A program made the position numbers and the translations under genes. The notes under the pieces are model-generated. The model did no database searches, was not told where the DNA came from, and saw nothing but the letters and a program-made list of their open reading frames with translations. A stretch of DNA of 64,000 nucleotides from Alphaproteobacteria bacterium (lineage in GTDB: Bacteria > Pseudomonadota > Alphaproteobacteria > JANSWW01). Positions 41,823-49,693 of the stretch are shown piece by piece (position 1 is the first letter of the stretch; every line of letters starts with the position of its first letter). The stretch spans positions 248,001 to 312,000 of the forward strand of contig JANSWW010000003.1 in the NCBI GenBank assembly GCA_024743275.1, written 5' to 3'.

Positions 41823-42172
41823 GCGGTCAGGGTCTCGAGACGCGCTAAGACTTCATTGAAAAGCTTGTCATCTAGTCTTTCGCCTGACGGCAAAAGGTTG
41901 CGGGCAACTCTGTCGACGGATTTGATCTGGTCGACGAGGATCGCTCCCACAATCGGGCCACCGGCAGGCAGCATCACCTTCCAAGGCCAGGGTGAGAGGT
42001 TGGAGGTGATGGGGCAAACGAGGACGCAGTTGGAGATCTCGTTGTAGGCGCTGGGGGAGATAACGACCGCTGGGCGTCGGCCGGCCTGTTCATGTCCCCG
42101 CTGCGGGTTGAAGTTCAGCCAAACGAGATCGCCACGGTCGAGGCTTGGCGGTACTGGCGCGTCGTCTAGCAT
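41819..42172 (-). CDS. MazF-family toxin (mRNA interferase)
   Basis: A 117-residue protein of the MazF/PemK/ChpB family, which cleave mRNA at short sequences. The N-terminal strand DRGDLVWLNFNPQRGHEQAGRRPAVVISPSAYN and the following VLVCPITSNLSPWPWKVMLPAG are typical, including the conserved GHEQAGRRPAVV loop. The C-terminal VDQIKSVDRVARNL matches the family. The antitoxin gene lies 3 bp upstream on the same strand. Confidence 0.93.
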   Translation of the reverse strand: MLDDAPVPPSLDRGDLVWLNFNPQRGHEQAGRRPAVVISPSAYNEISNCVLVCPITSNLSPWPWKVMLPAGGPIVGAILVDQIKSVDRVARNLLPSGERLDDKLFNEVLARLETLTA

Positions 42173-42175
42173 CGA

Positions 42176-42412
42176 CTAAAACGCTTCCTCGCCTTGGGGA
42201 GCATCGTCCAGTGACGGTGGAGGTGTCGCTTCTTGCGCTTCCGCGACTAAGTCTTCCAGCGCATAGGAAGGACGGTCCCGGCGGATGACGAGGGCGTCGT
42301 TCTCAATTCGGATCTCGATAGTTTCGCCTTCGTGCAGGCCCAGCGTCTCCACCGCCATCTTCGGCAGTCGAACGGCACAAGACCCGCCCCAAAGGCCGAT
42401 GCGGGATTTCAT
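42176..42412 (-). CDS. MazE-family antitoxin (AbrB/SpoVT fold)
   Basis: A 78-residue protein. The N-terminal swapped-hairpin DNA-binding domain is RIGLWGGSCAVRLPKMAVETLGLHEGETIEIRIENDALVIRRD. The acidic, disordered C-terminus (YALEDLVAEAQEATPPPSLDDAPQGEEAF) is the expected toxin-neutralising segment. It precedes the toxin gene, as normal for mazEF. An AT-rich stretch at 42432-42473 upstream probably holds the autoregulated promoter. Confidence 0.92.
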   Translation of the reverse strand: MKSRIGLWGGSCAVRLPKMAVETLGLHEGETIEIRIENDALVIRRDRPSYALEDLVAEAQEATPPPSLDDAPQGEEAF

Positions 42413-42496
42413 GCTCCGTCCTCCCTGCTGATACTCCGACAGGGAATATATAGTCTATTTTATAGAGTATCAAGCGTTGGCGGGCGGTTGTCTCGC

Positions 42497-43705
42497 CTAC
42501 CGCCCGTCGCGGTTGCCGAGCAGGCGGAGGCGCAGGGCGTTCAGCTTGATGAAGCCGTGGGCGTCGTACTGGTCGTAGACGCTGTCTTCCTCGAAGGTCA
42601 CATGCTGCTCGGAGTAGAGGCTGTAGGGCGACTTGCGGCCGACAACGGTGGTGTTGCCCTTGTAGAGCTTCAGGCGGACGACGCCGGTGACCTTCTCCTG
42701 GGTCCGGTCGATCAGGGCCTGCAGCGCCTCGCGCTCCGGCGAGAACCAGTAGCCGTTATAGAGCAGCTCGGCGTATTTCGGCATCAGGTCGTCTTTCAGA
42801 TGCATCTCGCCACGGTCGAGCGTGATGCTCTCGATCGCCCGGTGGGCGACGTTGAGCACGGTGCCGCCCGGGGTCTCGTAGATGCCCCGGGACTTCATCC
42901 CGACATAACGGCTTTCGACTAGATCGAGTCGGCCGATGCCGTTCTTGCCCCCGACCTCGTTCAGATGGGTCAACAGGGTGGCAGGGCTCATCTTGACGCC
43001 GTCGACGGCGACCGGATCGCCCTTTTCGAACTCGATTTCCATATAGGTCGGCTGGTCCGGGGCGGCCTCCGGGCTCACCGTGCGCTGGTAGACATATTCC
43101 GGAGCCTCGACCCAGGGGTCTTCCAGGAGTTTGCCTTCGGACGAGGTGTGCAGCAGGTTGGCGTCGACCGAGAACGGTGCCTCGCCGACCTTGTCCTCCG
43201 GGATCTGAACCTGATGTTCGCGGGCCCATTGGATCAGCTTGGTGCGGCTGCCCAGGTCCCATTCGCGCCAGGGGGCGACGATCTTGATGTCCGGCTTCAG
43301 GGCGTAATAGCCGAGTTCGAAGCGGACCTGATCGTTGCCCTTGCCGGTCGCCCCGTGGGAGACGGCGTCGGCGCCGACATCCTTGGCGATTTCGATCTGG
43401 CGCTTGGCGATCAGCGGCCGGGCGATCGAGGTGCCGAGCAGGTAGACCCCTTCATAGAGCGCGTTGGCGCGGAAGGCCGGGAAGACGAAATCGCGGACGA
43501 ACTCCTCGCGCAGATCGTCGATGAAGATCTCTTTGACTCCGAAATTCTCGGCGTTGCGGCGGGCCCGGTCCATGTCCTCGTTGGCGCCGAGATCGGCCGT
43601 GAAGGTCACCACTTCCGCGCCGCGCTCGACCTGTAGCCAGCGCAGGATGACGGAGGTGTCGAGGCCGCCGGAATAGGCGAGCACGACCTTTTTGATGTCG
43701 GACAT
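42497..43705 (-). CDS. argG: Argininosuccinate synthase
   Basis: A 402-residue enzyme of arginine biosynthesis that condenses citrulline and aspartate with ATP. The ATP PP-loop [16 protein letters not shown] is at residues 9-24. [21 protein letters not shown] and [26 protein letters not shown] are family blocks. ATG at 43705 ([13 protein letters not shown]) follows TGGAG; a longer frame is unsupported. Single gene with no other arg genes near. Confidence 0.97.
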   Translation of the reverse strand: MSDIKKVVLAYSGGLDTSVILRWLQVERGAEVVTFTADLGANEDMDRARRNAENFGVKEIFIDDLREEFVRDFVFPAFRANALYEGVYLLGTSIARPLIAKRQIEIAKDVGADAVSHGATGKGNDQVRFELGYYALKPDIKIVAPWREWDLGSRTKLIQWAREHQVQIPEDKVGEAPFSVDANLLHTSSEGKLLEDPWVEAPEYVYQRTVSPEAAPDQPTYMEIEFEKGDPVAVDGVKMSPATLLTHLNEVGGKNGIGRLDLVESRYVGMKSRGIYETPGGTVLNVAHRAIESITLDRGEMHLKDDLMPKYAELLYNGYWFSPEREALQALIDRTQEKVTGVVRLKLYKGNTTVVGRKSPYSLYSEQHVTFEEDSVYDQYDAHGFIKLNALRLRLLGNRDGR

Positions 43706-44002
43706 GGGGATACTCCAGGAAACGGGTTCTAGAACGAGTCGGAGCGTATAGCGGCCTAAAGGACGGCAAGCAAGCGGCAGCGGTGCGCCACACCGATTTC
43801 CGATTCGGTTCAACCAAGACCTTGCACGATAAATAGAGTCTTCCACCGGATTTTCGGCTAAAAGCAATCAAATCACCCAAAAAAGTTAATGCAGATTTAA
43901 AAAGAAATTCTGTATGGTTAACACGCGAACAACGTTCATCAAAAGTGATTGAACGGAGCTGCCGCACAATCTTGAGGGGTAAATCAACCGGGAGAAATCG
44001 GC
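43706..44002. other. AT-rich divergent spacer between argG and the lipase-like gene
   Basis: This 297-bp spacer has no supported gene. From about 43840 to 43960 it is clearly richer in A+T than the surrounding genome (for example the CACCCAAAAAAGTTAATG and TTTAAAAAGAAATTC stretches). It presumably holds promoters for both divergent genes. The composition shift is consistent with acquisition of the lipase-like gene. Confidence 0.4.
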
Positions 44003-45265
44003 ATGACGGGGTCTCAAAAGACGGAGCAGGGAACCGTGCTCAATATTGTACAAACGATCCAGGCGCTCAATTTCGCGTCGAATGCGGTTTCGGGGCGCGC
44101 TGGCGTCACCGCCACCCTAAACGACGCAATGGAACACTATATCAACGGTGGCGGTTTGCATCGTTTTCCAGGTTTTTTCACCATCATGAATGGTGGTGGG
44201 ACCTATGATGGCATTCAATATTCTCAACTAAAGGGGGCGGATTGGCAGCCCGTTTTCGGGCCGATCGTGGTTGCCGCCGATTGGGTGGCCAAAAACACGA
44301 TTTTCGCAGCGAAAAGCATCTCGAACCGGATGGTCGTGGTCGCCATCGCCGGGACGAATTTCGACTCGATTCCCGATTGGTTGAAACAGGACGCGATGGT
44401 CAAAAAGACCCAGATGGTCCCTTTCCCCATTGATCCGTCCAAGCCCATTAGCGAGCAGGAAATCGGCAACGCCCCGATTGATTTCGATAAAATTTACTTC
44501 ACCGGCGCTACCGCAGAGGGTGTCCACTCTCTTCTCAACATGCGGGACGACAAGGGACGCAACATCAAAGACTATCTATCGGCCAACGCCAGTAAGGATG
44601 ACACGCTTGTGTTCACCGGACACAGCCTGGGCGGTGCCCTGTCTCCGGGACTGGCAATGCAGCTCTACGGTCCGGGACAAATGGACCGGGGCGATTGGAA
44701 AGACGTTCTGGTTCAACCTTCGGCGGGAGCGTCCCCGGGCACCGATCGGTTCGCCGACGAGTTTCATGTTTCGTTCCCACCGACGCCGACCGGATTGACA
44801 AAAACCGAGGATCCGGAAGGCGATTTCATGTATTGGAATGTGAATTACGCCAACACCCAGGATGTGGTGCCCCATGCCTGGAATCGCTTGAGAGCGACCC
44901 ACGGCCACGGGTCCTTCCCGTCGTCTTTTGCCCCCGAACCGGACATCACGCCCGAAGGTGTGATCGAGACGATCTGGGGATATTTCGGTGGTGCGGCAAA
45001 ATACGCGTTCGAGGAGGCGGTGGACGCCGCCATCAGACGGGGCGAAGGTGAACGGTTATATAAGAATTTGAAGCTCGCCGAATTCACGCCGAAGAAATGG
45101 CAAACTTCTGACAAAAACGAAAACCTAGTGGATTTGCCGCTCTACACAGCTACGGACCCAGCGGCAAGTTCCGACGTTATCCTTCCGATGATCGAGGCCA
45201 CACACATCAAACAATACTCAATCCACTTTTCGGTCCATATTCCGAAGTTGCCTAAGATCGTCTAA
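44003..45265 (+). CDS. Class 3 lipase-like alpha/beta hydrolase
   Basis: A 420-residue protein. The nucleophile elbow GHSLGG lies at residues 206-211 with S208 as nucleophile, preceded by the strand MVVVAIAGTNFDSIPDWL (oxyanion region, residues 110-127), as in class 3 lipases. A later DVVPHAWNRL could supply the acid or base region. There is no signal peptide or membrane span. The C-terminal 100 residues are not recognised. Surrounding DNA is less GC-rich. Possible roles are an intracellular lipase/phospholipase or an exported effector; no secretion genes are nearby. Confidence 0.72.
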   Translation: MTGSQKTEQGTVLNIVQTIQALNFASNAVSGRAGVTATLNDAMEHYINGGGLHRFPGFFTIMNGGGTYDGIQYSQLKGADWQPVFGPIVVAADWVAKNTIFAAKSISNRMVVVAIAGTNFDSIPDWLKQDAMVKKTQMVPFPIDPSKPISEQEIGNAPIDFDKIYFTGATAEGVHSLLNMRDDKGRNIKDYLSANASKDDTLVFTGHSLGGALSPGLAMQLYGPGQMDRGDWKDVLVQPSAGASPGTDRFADEFHVSFPPTPTGLTKTEDPEGDFMYWNVNYANTQDVVPHAWNRLRATHGHGSFPSSFAPEPDITPEGVIETIWGYFGGAAKYAFEEAVDAAIRRGEGERLYKNLKLAEFTPKKWQTSDKNENLVDLPLYTATDPAASSDVILPMIEATHIKQYSIHFSVHIPKLPKIV

Positions 45266-45270
45266 ATTAA

Positions 45271-45293
45271 GGGGGGCGCTCGGCCCCCCTTTC
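45271..45293. terminator. Bidirectional intrinsic terminator
   Basis: A 7-bp GC stem GGGGGGC (45271-45277) / GCCCCCC (45283-45289) with a 5-nt loop is followed by TTT on the + strand and, read on the minus strand, by TTAATTT. It sits between the convergent lipase-like and hsp20 genes and can stop both. Confidence 0.85.
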
Positions 45294-45307
45294 GATCTCA
45301 ACACAGT

Positions 45308-45739
45308 TCAGAGGCTGTATTTGCTTTTGATCGGGATCGAGCGGCCTTCTTCCGACTGCTCCTTCTTGCGGCCCATCGTCAGCGTCAGGACCCCGTTGTC
45401 GGTGTGGGCCTCAATCGCCTCGTGGTCCACATCCGGCGGCAGGCGGAAGGCGCGTTGGAACGATCCATAGGTCCGTTCGGAGAAGAAATAGGTCTTTCCC
45501 TTCTCCTCTTTCTCTGTGCGCTTCTCGCCCTTGATGGTGATCAAATTGCCCTCGATGTCGACATTGATGTCCTCTTCCTTCACGCCCGGCAGTTCGATCT
45601 GAACGACATAGGCGTCGTCCGTCCGGGAGGCGTCGGAGGGCGGGCTGAAGAACTCGGCGATCTGAGAGCCGAGCCGGCGCATCGGATCGAAAAGGGTGGG
45701 CCAGAAGGCGGATTGGGTGTGTGGGCTCGGTTCAACCAT
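45308..45739 (-). CDS. Hsp20/alpha-crystallin small heat shock protein
   Basis: A 143-residue holdase chaperone. The alpha-crystallin domain spans residues about 42-130: AYVVQIELPGVKEEDINVDIEGNLITIKGEKR, YGSFQRAFRLPPDVDHEAIEAHTDNGVLTLTMGRKK. A short C-terminal IPI motif (SIPIKSKY) allows oligomer assembly. ATG at 45739 follows GAGGAGGACAGG. The upstream region carries an FNR/FixK-type box, suggesting control by oxygen rather than only heat. Confidence 0.94.
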   Translation of the reverse strand: MVEPSPHTQSAFWPTLFDPMRRLGSQIAEFFSPPSDASRTDDAYVVQIELPGVKEEDINVDIEGNLITIKGEKRTEKEEKGKTYFFSERTYGSFQRAFRLPPDVDHEAIEAHTDNGVLTLTMGRKKEQSEEGRSIPIKSKYSL

Positions 45740-45783
45740 GACCTGTCCTCCTCATAGGGTCTCGTTTGAGGCGGAATCCTATG

Positions 45784-45816
45784 GCCGGCGCGCCGGCTGT
45801 GTGTGATCTAGATCAA
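45784..45816 (-). promoter_or_regulatory. FNR/FixK-type box and GC palindrome upstream of hsp20
   Basis: On the minus strand TTGATCTAGATCAC (45816-45803) matches nine of the ten defined positions of the FNR/FixK consensus TTGAT-N4-ATCAA, 64-77 bp upstream of the hsp20 start codon. Next to it is a perfect 14-bp palindrome GCCGGCGCGCCGGC (45784-45797). The position suits activation of hsp20 by a CRP/FNR-family regulator, probably under low oxygen. Confidence 0.6.
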
Positions 45817-45847
45817 AAGGCCCCGTTTTTGGCTCAATTTTTTTGAC

Positions 45848-47059
45848 TCAGAGGAATCCCGAAAAGAGCAGCGCGACACTGGTGACACAGCCGACGACCG
45901 GTACCCACAGGGGCACCGTGAAGACATTTTCCGGGACCGCGTCGCCCCGCCGCTTGATCCAGATCAGCGAGGCGTTCACCAGGGTGAAGACCGCCAGCAC
46001 GATGGTCGAGGTCGTCTCCGCCAACTGAGCGACCGGCAGGAGCAGGGCGAAGAGCAGCACCAGGACGGTGACCGTGACGGTGGCGATGACCGGCGTGCTG
46101 GTCAGTGGGCTGACCTGGGCCATGATCTTCGGCAGCGATCCCATGGCGCCGAGGCCGTATAGGACGCGGGAGGCCATGATCATCTGGATCAGGACCCCGT
46201 TCACGGTGGCGACGATGGCGATCAATCCGAAGGCGGAGCGGATCGCCGGGTCGTACTGGTCGAAGATCAGGGCGAGAGGAGCGGAAGAGCCGACCAACTG
46301 CTCCATCGGGACCACCAGAACGACCACGCTGACGACCAGGATGTAGAGCACCGTCGTGACGACGAGTGTGAGCACGATCGCCCTGGGCATGGTCCAATGG
46401 GGGCGTTTCACCTCCTCGGCGACATTGGCCATATCCTCGAACCCGACAAAGGCGAAGAAGGCGAGCAGGGTGGCGGCGGCGATGCCGGTCCAGGCCTCCC
46501 ATTCGAAGGGCGGCAGCGTGCGGCCGATCTCCGCCACGGCGTCGGGATTTATGGCGATCCCCGCGACCACCGCCATGATCAGCCCGCCGATCTCGACCAG
46601 GGTGAGCGCGGCGGCCACGGTCACCGACTGCAGGATGCCCCACACGGCGACGGCGCCGACGACGATGGCGACCATGGTGGTCAGCAGGGGCGTGGGAAGG
46701 GGCACAAGCGTTTGCAGGTAGTTCGCCGCGCCGATCGAGACCGCCGCCGACGAGACGACGCCCGATGCGGCCACGAGCAGGCCGACGGCGAGGCAGAGCG
46801 TGGGGGAGCGTAGGCCCTCCCGGACATAGGTCGCCTCCCCCGCGCTGACCGGATACCGGGTCGCCATCTCGCAATAGGAGAAACCGGTGAAGCCGACGAC
46901 AACGGCGGCGATCAGAAAGGAGATCGGGGCGTAGAAGCCGGCTTCCGCCGCCGTGGCGCCGACCAGCACATAGATCCCGGCGCCGATCGTCACCCCCAAC
47001 CCGTAGAGGGTCAACAGGGGCAGGCTGAGCCGTCTTTTGAGCGGTGAGGCGTTGTCCAT
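45848..47059 (-). CDS. APC-family amino acid permease
   Basis: A 403-residue membrane protein with about twelve hydrophobic segments. The first span region LLTLYGLGVTIGAGIYVLVGATAAEAG has the unwound G-x-G-x-G type substrate site of APC transporters. ALTLVEIGGLIMAV, LLAFFAFVGFEDMANVAEEVKRP and MASRVLYGLGAMGSLPKIM are conserved APC blocks. It is likely an amino acid or amine transporter; substrate unknown. It is read in the same direction as hsp20, which lies 108 bp downstream. Confidence 0.9.
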   Translation of the reverse strand: MDNASPLKRRLSLPLLTLYGLGVTIGAGIYVLVGATAAEAGFYAPISFLIAAVVVGFTGFSYCEMATRYPVSAGEATYVREGLRSPTLCLAVGLLVAASGVVSSAAVSIGAANYLQTLVPLPTPLLTTMVAIVVGAVAVWGILQSVTVAAALTLVEIGGLIMAVVAGIAINPDAVAEIGRTLPPFEWEAWTGIAAATLLAFFAFVGFEDMANVAEEVKRPHWTMPRAIVLTLVVTTVLYILVVSVVVLVVPMEQLVGSSAPLALIFDQYDPAIRSAFGLIAIVATVNGVLIQMIMASRVLYGLGAMGSLPKIMAQVSPLTSTPVIATVTVTVLVLLFALLLPVAQLAETTSTIVLAVFTLVNASLIWIKRRGDAVPENVFTVPLWVPVVGCVTSVALLFSGFL

Positions 47060-47248
47060 GGCCGATCCATGCCGCTACGGGAGACTTAACTCCCTAGCAC
47101 GAAAGGAAGCGGTCCTCCCAGACGCTTGAGGGACGGGCAGGGCCGCCATGTCTTGTCACGAATGAGCACTAATTTATTCAACGAAAATGTAATCGAAAGT
47201 TGTTATATTGAGTTTGTGAATAATGCTTTGGATGCAGGAGAGGGCGAT

Positions 47249-49318
47249 ATGGGTGTGTGGAAAGGACTTTTTGCGGTCGGCGCGCTGCTAATGCTCGCAG
47301 CTTGGACGGCTGTTCCGGCGGCGGCGCAGACCGCCGCATGCGAAGGCGAGGCATATCCCACGGCGAAGGTCGGCAACACGACCTTCTGCGGGATCGCGAC
47401 CAGTTCGCGCGGGGCCGACATCTCGGCCTATCTGGGGATCCGCTATGGAACCGCCGCCCGTTGGGAGCGGGCCGTCTTCGCGTCGGATTATCAGAATGAG
47501 GAAACGATCCCCGCCCAGGCCTATGGCGATATCTGCCCGCAGCCAGGGTTCGAGGTTCATCCGACCATGTACGACATGCGCTTCGCCGATCCGATCCAGA
47601 TCCAACAATGGCAGAGCGAGGACTGTCTGTTCCTCAATGTCTGGGCGACCAAGGATGCCAGCAACGCGCCGGTGATGGTCTTCATCCATGGCGGGGCCTT
47701 CATCACCGGCTCGTCCTCCGCCGGCATCGCCCTCGATCCCGAGACCAAGAGGCTCGACATCGCATCCGGCGCCTATAACGGCCAGGGGTTGGTCGCGGCG
47801 GCGGAGGCCGTCGGCCAGCAGTTGGTGGTGGTGACCATCAACTACCGGCTCGGCGCGTTGGGCTTCTTTTATCACGATGCCAGAGGCGAGACGTCGGCGC
47901 CGGGTAATTTCGGGATCACCGATCAGCGGCTCGCCCTGCAATGGGTACACAACCATATCGGCGCCTTTGGAGGCGACAACGGCCAGGTGACGATCTTCGG
48001 CGAGAGTGCGGGGGCCATGTCGGTCGGCCTGCTCGCCTTCAACACCGACGGGGAATATGGCGGCGGCAACACGGCGCCCCTGTTCCGCGGCGCGATCATG
48101 GAGAGCAATCCGCTCAATGTCCCCTATCGTCAGGACGTCCAGGTCCAGAGCCAGTCCGGGCCGATCGGCATTCTGGATCAGGTCAATCTCGAGTCCTGCC
48201 TGTTACTCTACAACATCGTGGATAGTGGCCAGCCGGTGGACAACAATTGCAGTTATAGCAATGGATCAAGGGACAATCGAGCGACCTTCGACTATAATAA
48301 GAGCTATGAGCAGATCAAGAACGACCCCTCCCGCGAGATGATCGGCGAGATCATCGGCGAGCAGCTCAACCTCACCGCTCTGCTGGGCGAACTGCTTGGC
48401 TCGCCCTCGCCGGCCAAGTGGTATGCAATCCTTCCCTGGACGCCCTTCGTCGGCGACTATGATCAGGTGCTGTTCGACAGCCAGCCGGGACGCCAGGGCT
48501 TCAATCCGGATGCCACCCCGATCCCGATCCTGATCGGCACCAACCGGGACGAGGGCGATCTGTTCGTCGACATGATGCGGGACCCGAAGAACCAGGTCAG
48601 CCTGCTGCTCAACGCCTTGTATCCGACCGTCGTCAACAGTCTGTTGGAGGTACCAGCGTCGGCCAGCACCGCCAATCAGGAGTTGGTCAAGGTGACCGCG
48701 CTGTCACCGGAGACGGGTGCCAAGGTCAATCCCTACTGCGGGAACAACAAAGGTGGGTCCTGCGCCAACTTCACGTCGAAAACCAGTGGCTTCGTCGCGA
48801 CCGAGACCGGGGTCAACCTGTTGATCGCCAGCCGCGCGCAGACCGCCTTCTCCCAGGTCGCGACCGATCTCGTCTTCCGCTGCGGCACGGCGACGGCGGC
48901 GACCCAGGCGACGCTCCGGGGCAAGGGGGTGTCCATGTATGTCTTCAGCCACAAGCCGGAGCCCCAGGACAACGTCTTTCCCGGCTCCAAGGTTTGCAAT
49001 GTCCATGACAGCGATCAGTATCAGGCGGTCTGCCATGGCTATGAGATTCCGTTCGTCTTCTCCAGTGGCGGGCAGACCGGCGGGATCACCCCGATGACCG
49101 AGGATTGGGCCGCCTTCGCGGCGGATCCGGACGGGTTCACCGCCGACCACGCCTGGACACCGAACGCGAAGCTGCCGCTGATCTATCCGGCAAAAGACGA
49201 TCCTGCCTATCTCAACCCGTGGATGCCTCTGGACCAATCGATCGAGCAGGCGGCCCATTGCGAGATGTGGAACGGCAAGGTGGTGCCGACCTGGTTCGAC
49301 GATCTGGTATCAGATTAA
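47249..49318 (+). CDS. Secreted type B carboxylesterase
   Basis: A 689-residue secreted esterase of the cholinesterase/carboxylesterase B family. The signal peptide is MGVWKGLFAVGALLMLAAWTAVPAAAQ. The EDCLFLNVWA block precedes the oxyanion motif HGGAF (residues 147-151), and the nucleophile is S253 in FGESAGAM. The acidic residue is expected in GTNRDEGDLF and the histidine in VCHGYEIPFVF. It is longer than typical by about 150 residues. ATG at 47249 follows GGAGAGGG; an upstream extension would destroy the signal peptide. Its stop codon begins a 16-bp tandem repeat. Confidence 0.92.
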   Translation: MGVWKGLFAVGALLMLAAWTAVPAAAQTAACEGEAYPTAKVGNTTFCGIATSSRGADISAYLGIRYGTAARWERAVFASDYQNEETIPAQAYGDICPQPGFEVHPTMYDMRFADPIQIQQWQSEDCLFLNVWATKDASNAPVMVFIHGGAFITGSSSAGIALDPETKRLDIASGAYNGQGLVAAAEAVGQQLVVVTINYRLGALGFFYHDARGETSAPGNFGITDQRLALQWVHNHIGAFGGDNGQVTIFGESAGAMSVGLLAFNTDGEYGGGNTAPLFRGAIMESNPLNVPYRQDVQVQSQSGPIGILDQVNLESCLLLYNIVDSGQPVDNNCSYSNGSRDNRATFDYNKSYEQIKNDPSREMIGEIIGEQLNLTALLGELLGSPSPAKWYAILPWTPFVGDYDQVLFDSQPGRQGFNPDATPIPILIGTNRDEGDLFVDMMRDPKNQVSLLLNALYPTVVNSLLEVPASASTANQELVKVTALSPETGAKVNPYCGNNKGGSCANFTSKTSGFVATETGVNLLIASRAQTAFSQVATDLVFRCGTATAATQATLRGKGVSMYVFSHKPEPQDNVFPGSKVCNVHDSDQYQAVCHGYEIPFVFSSGGQTGGITPMTEDWAAFAADPDGFTADHAWTPNAKLPLIYPAKDDPAYLNPWMPLDQSIEQAAHCEMWNGKVVPTWFDDLVSD

Positions 49319-49360
49319 GCCCTGTCGTGCTTAAGCCCTGTCGTGCTTAAGCCCTGTCGT
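49315..49360. repeat. 16-bp tandem repeat spanning two convergent stop codons
   Basis: TTAAGCCCTGTCGTGC occurs at 49315-49330 and 49331-49346, then a third copy lacking its last two bases (49347-49360). The first copy contains the esterase stop TAA (49316-49318). The third contains the stop of the minus-strand gene (49347-49349). Each copy has TTAA and so offers a stop codon in both directions. The unit appears to be a duplication of the end of the minus-strand gene. Confidence 0.9.
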
Positions 49361-49622
49361 CGGGCGGCGGCTCCTGGCCGCCGTCCTCCGGCTCCCGCTT
49401 CCACTGAGGGGCGTCGCCGCGCGGCACCCGGCGGATGATGATGTCGCCATTGGGCAGGATCTCGGGGGCCTCGTAGAGCGGGATGGTGCCGATGAACAGC
49501 TCCATGGCCCGCATCAGTTTCTCCAGGCCTTCCCGGGCAATCTCGTCAGGGGTTTCCTGCTGTGCTGCCACGGGACCCGAGAGCAGGGTGGTGAGGGCCG
49601 CCATCACAAGAAGTCGTTTCAT
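49347..49622 (-). CDS. Small secreted hypothetical protein
   Basis: A 91-residue protein with signal peptide MKRLLVMAALTTLLSGPVAAQ. The mature part contains EIAREGLEKLMRAMELFIGTIPLYEAPEILPNGDIIIRRVPR and a proline/aspartate-rich tail. The LPNGDIIIRR segment is reminiscent of small periplasmic proteins found widely in alphaproteobacteria, with no assigned function. ATG at 49622 is set by the signal sequence. It follows the ABC permease gene on the same strand by 71 bp. Confidence 0.7.
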   Translation of the reverse strand: MKRLLVMAALTTLLSGPVAAQQETPDEIAREGLEKLMRAMELFIGTIPLYEAPEILPNGDIIIRRVPRGDAPQWKREPEDGGQEPPPDDRA

Positions 49623-49693
49623 CGCCCGATCCTTATCCTTCACGTCAGTCAGGATAGCATCGAGCCCTGAAAAGATGGCGAAAATCGTCCCGT

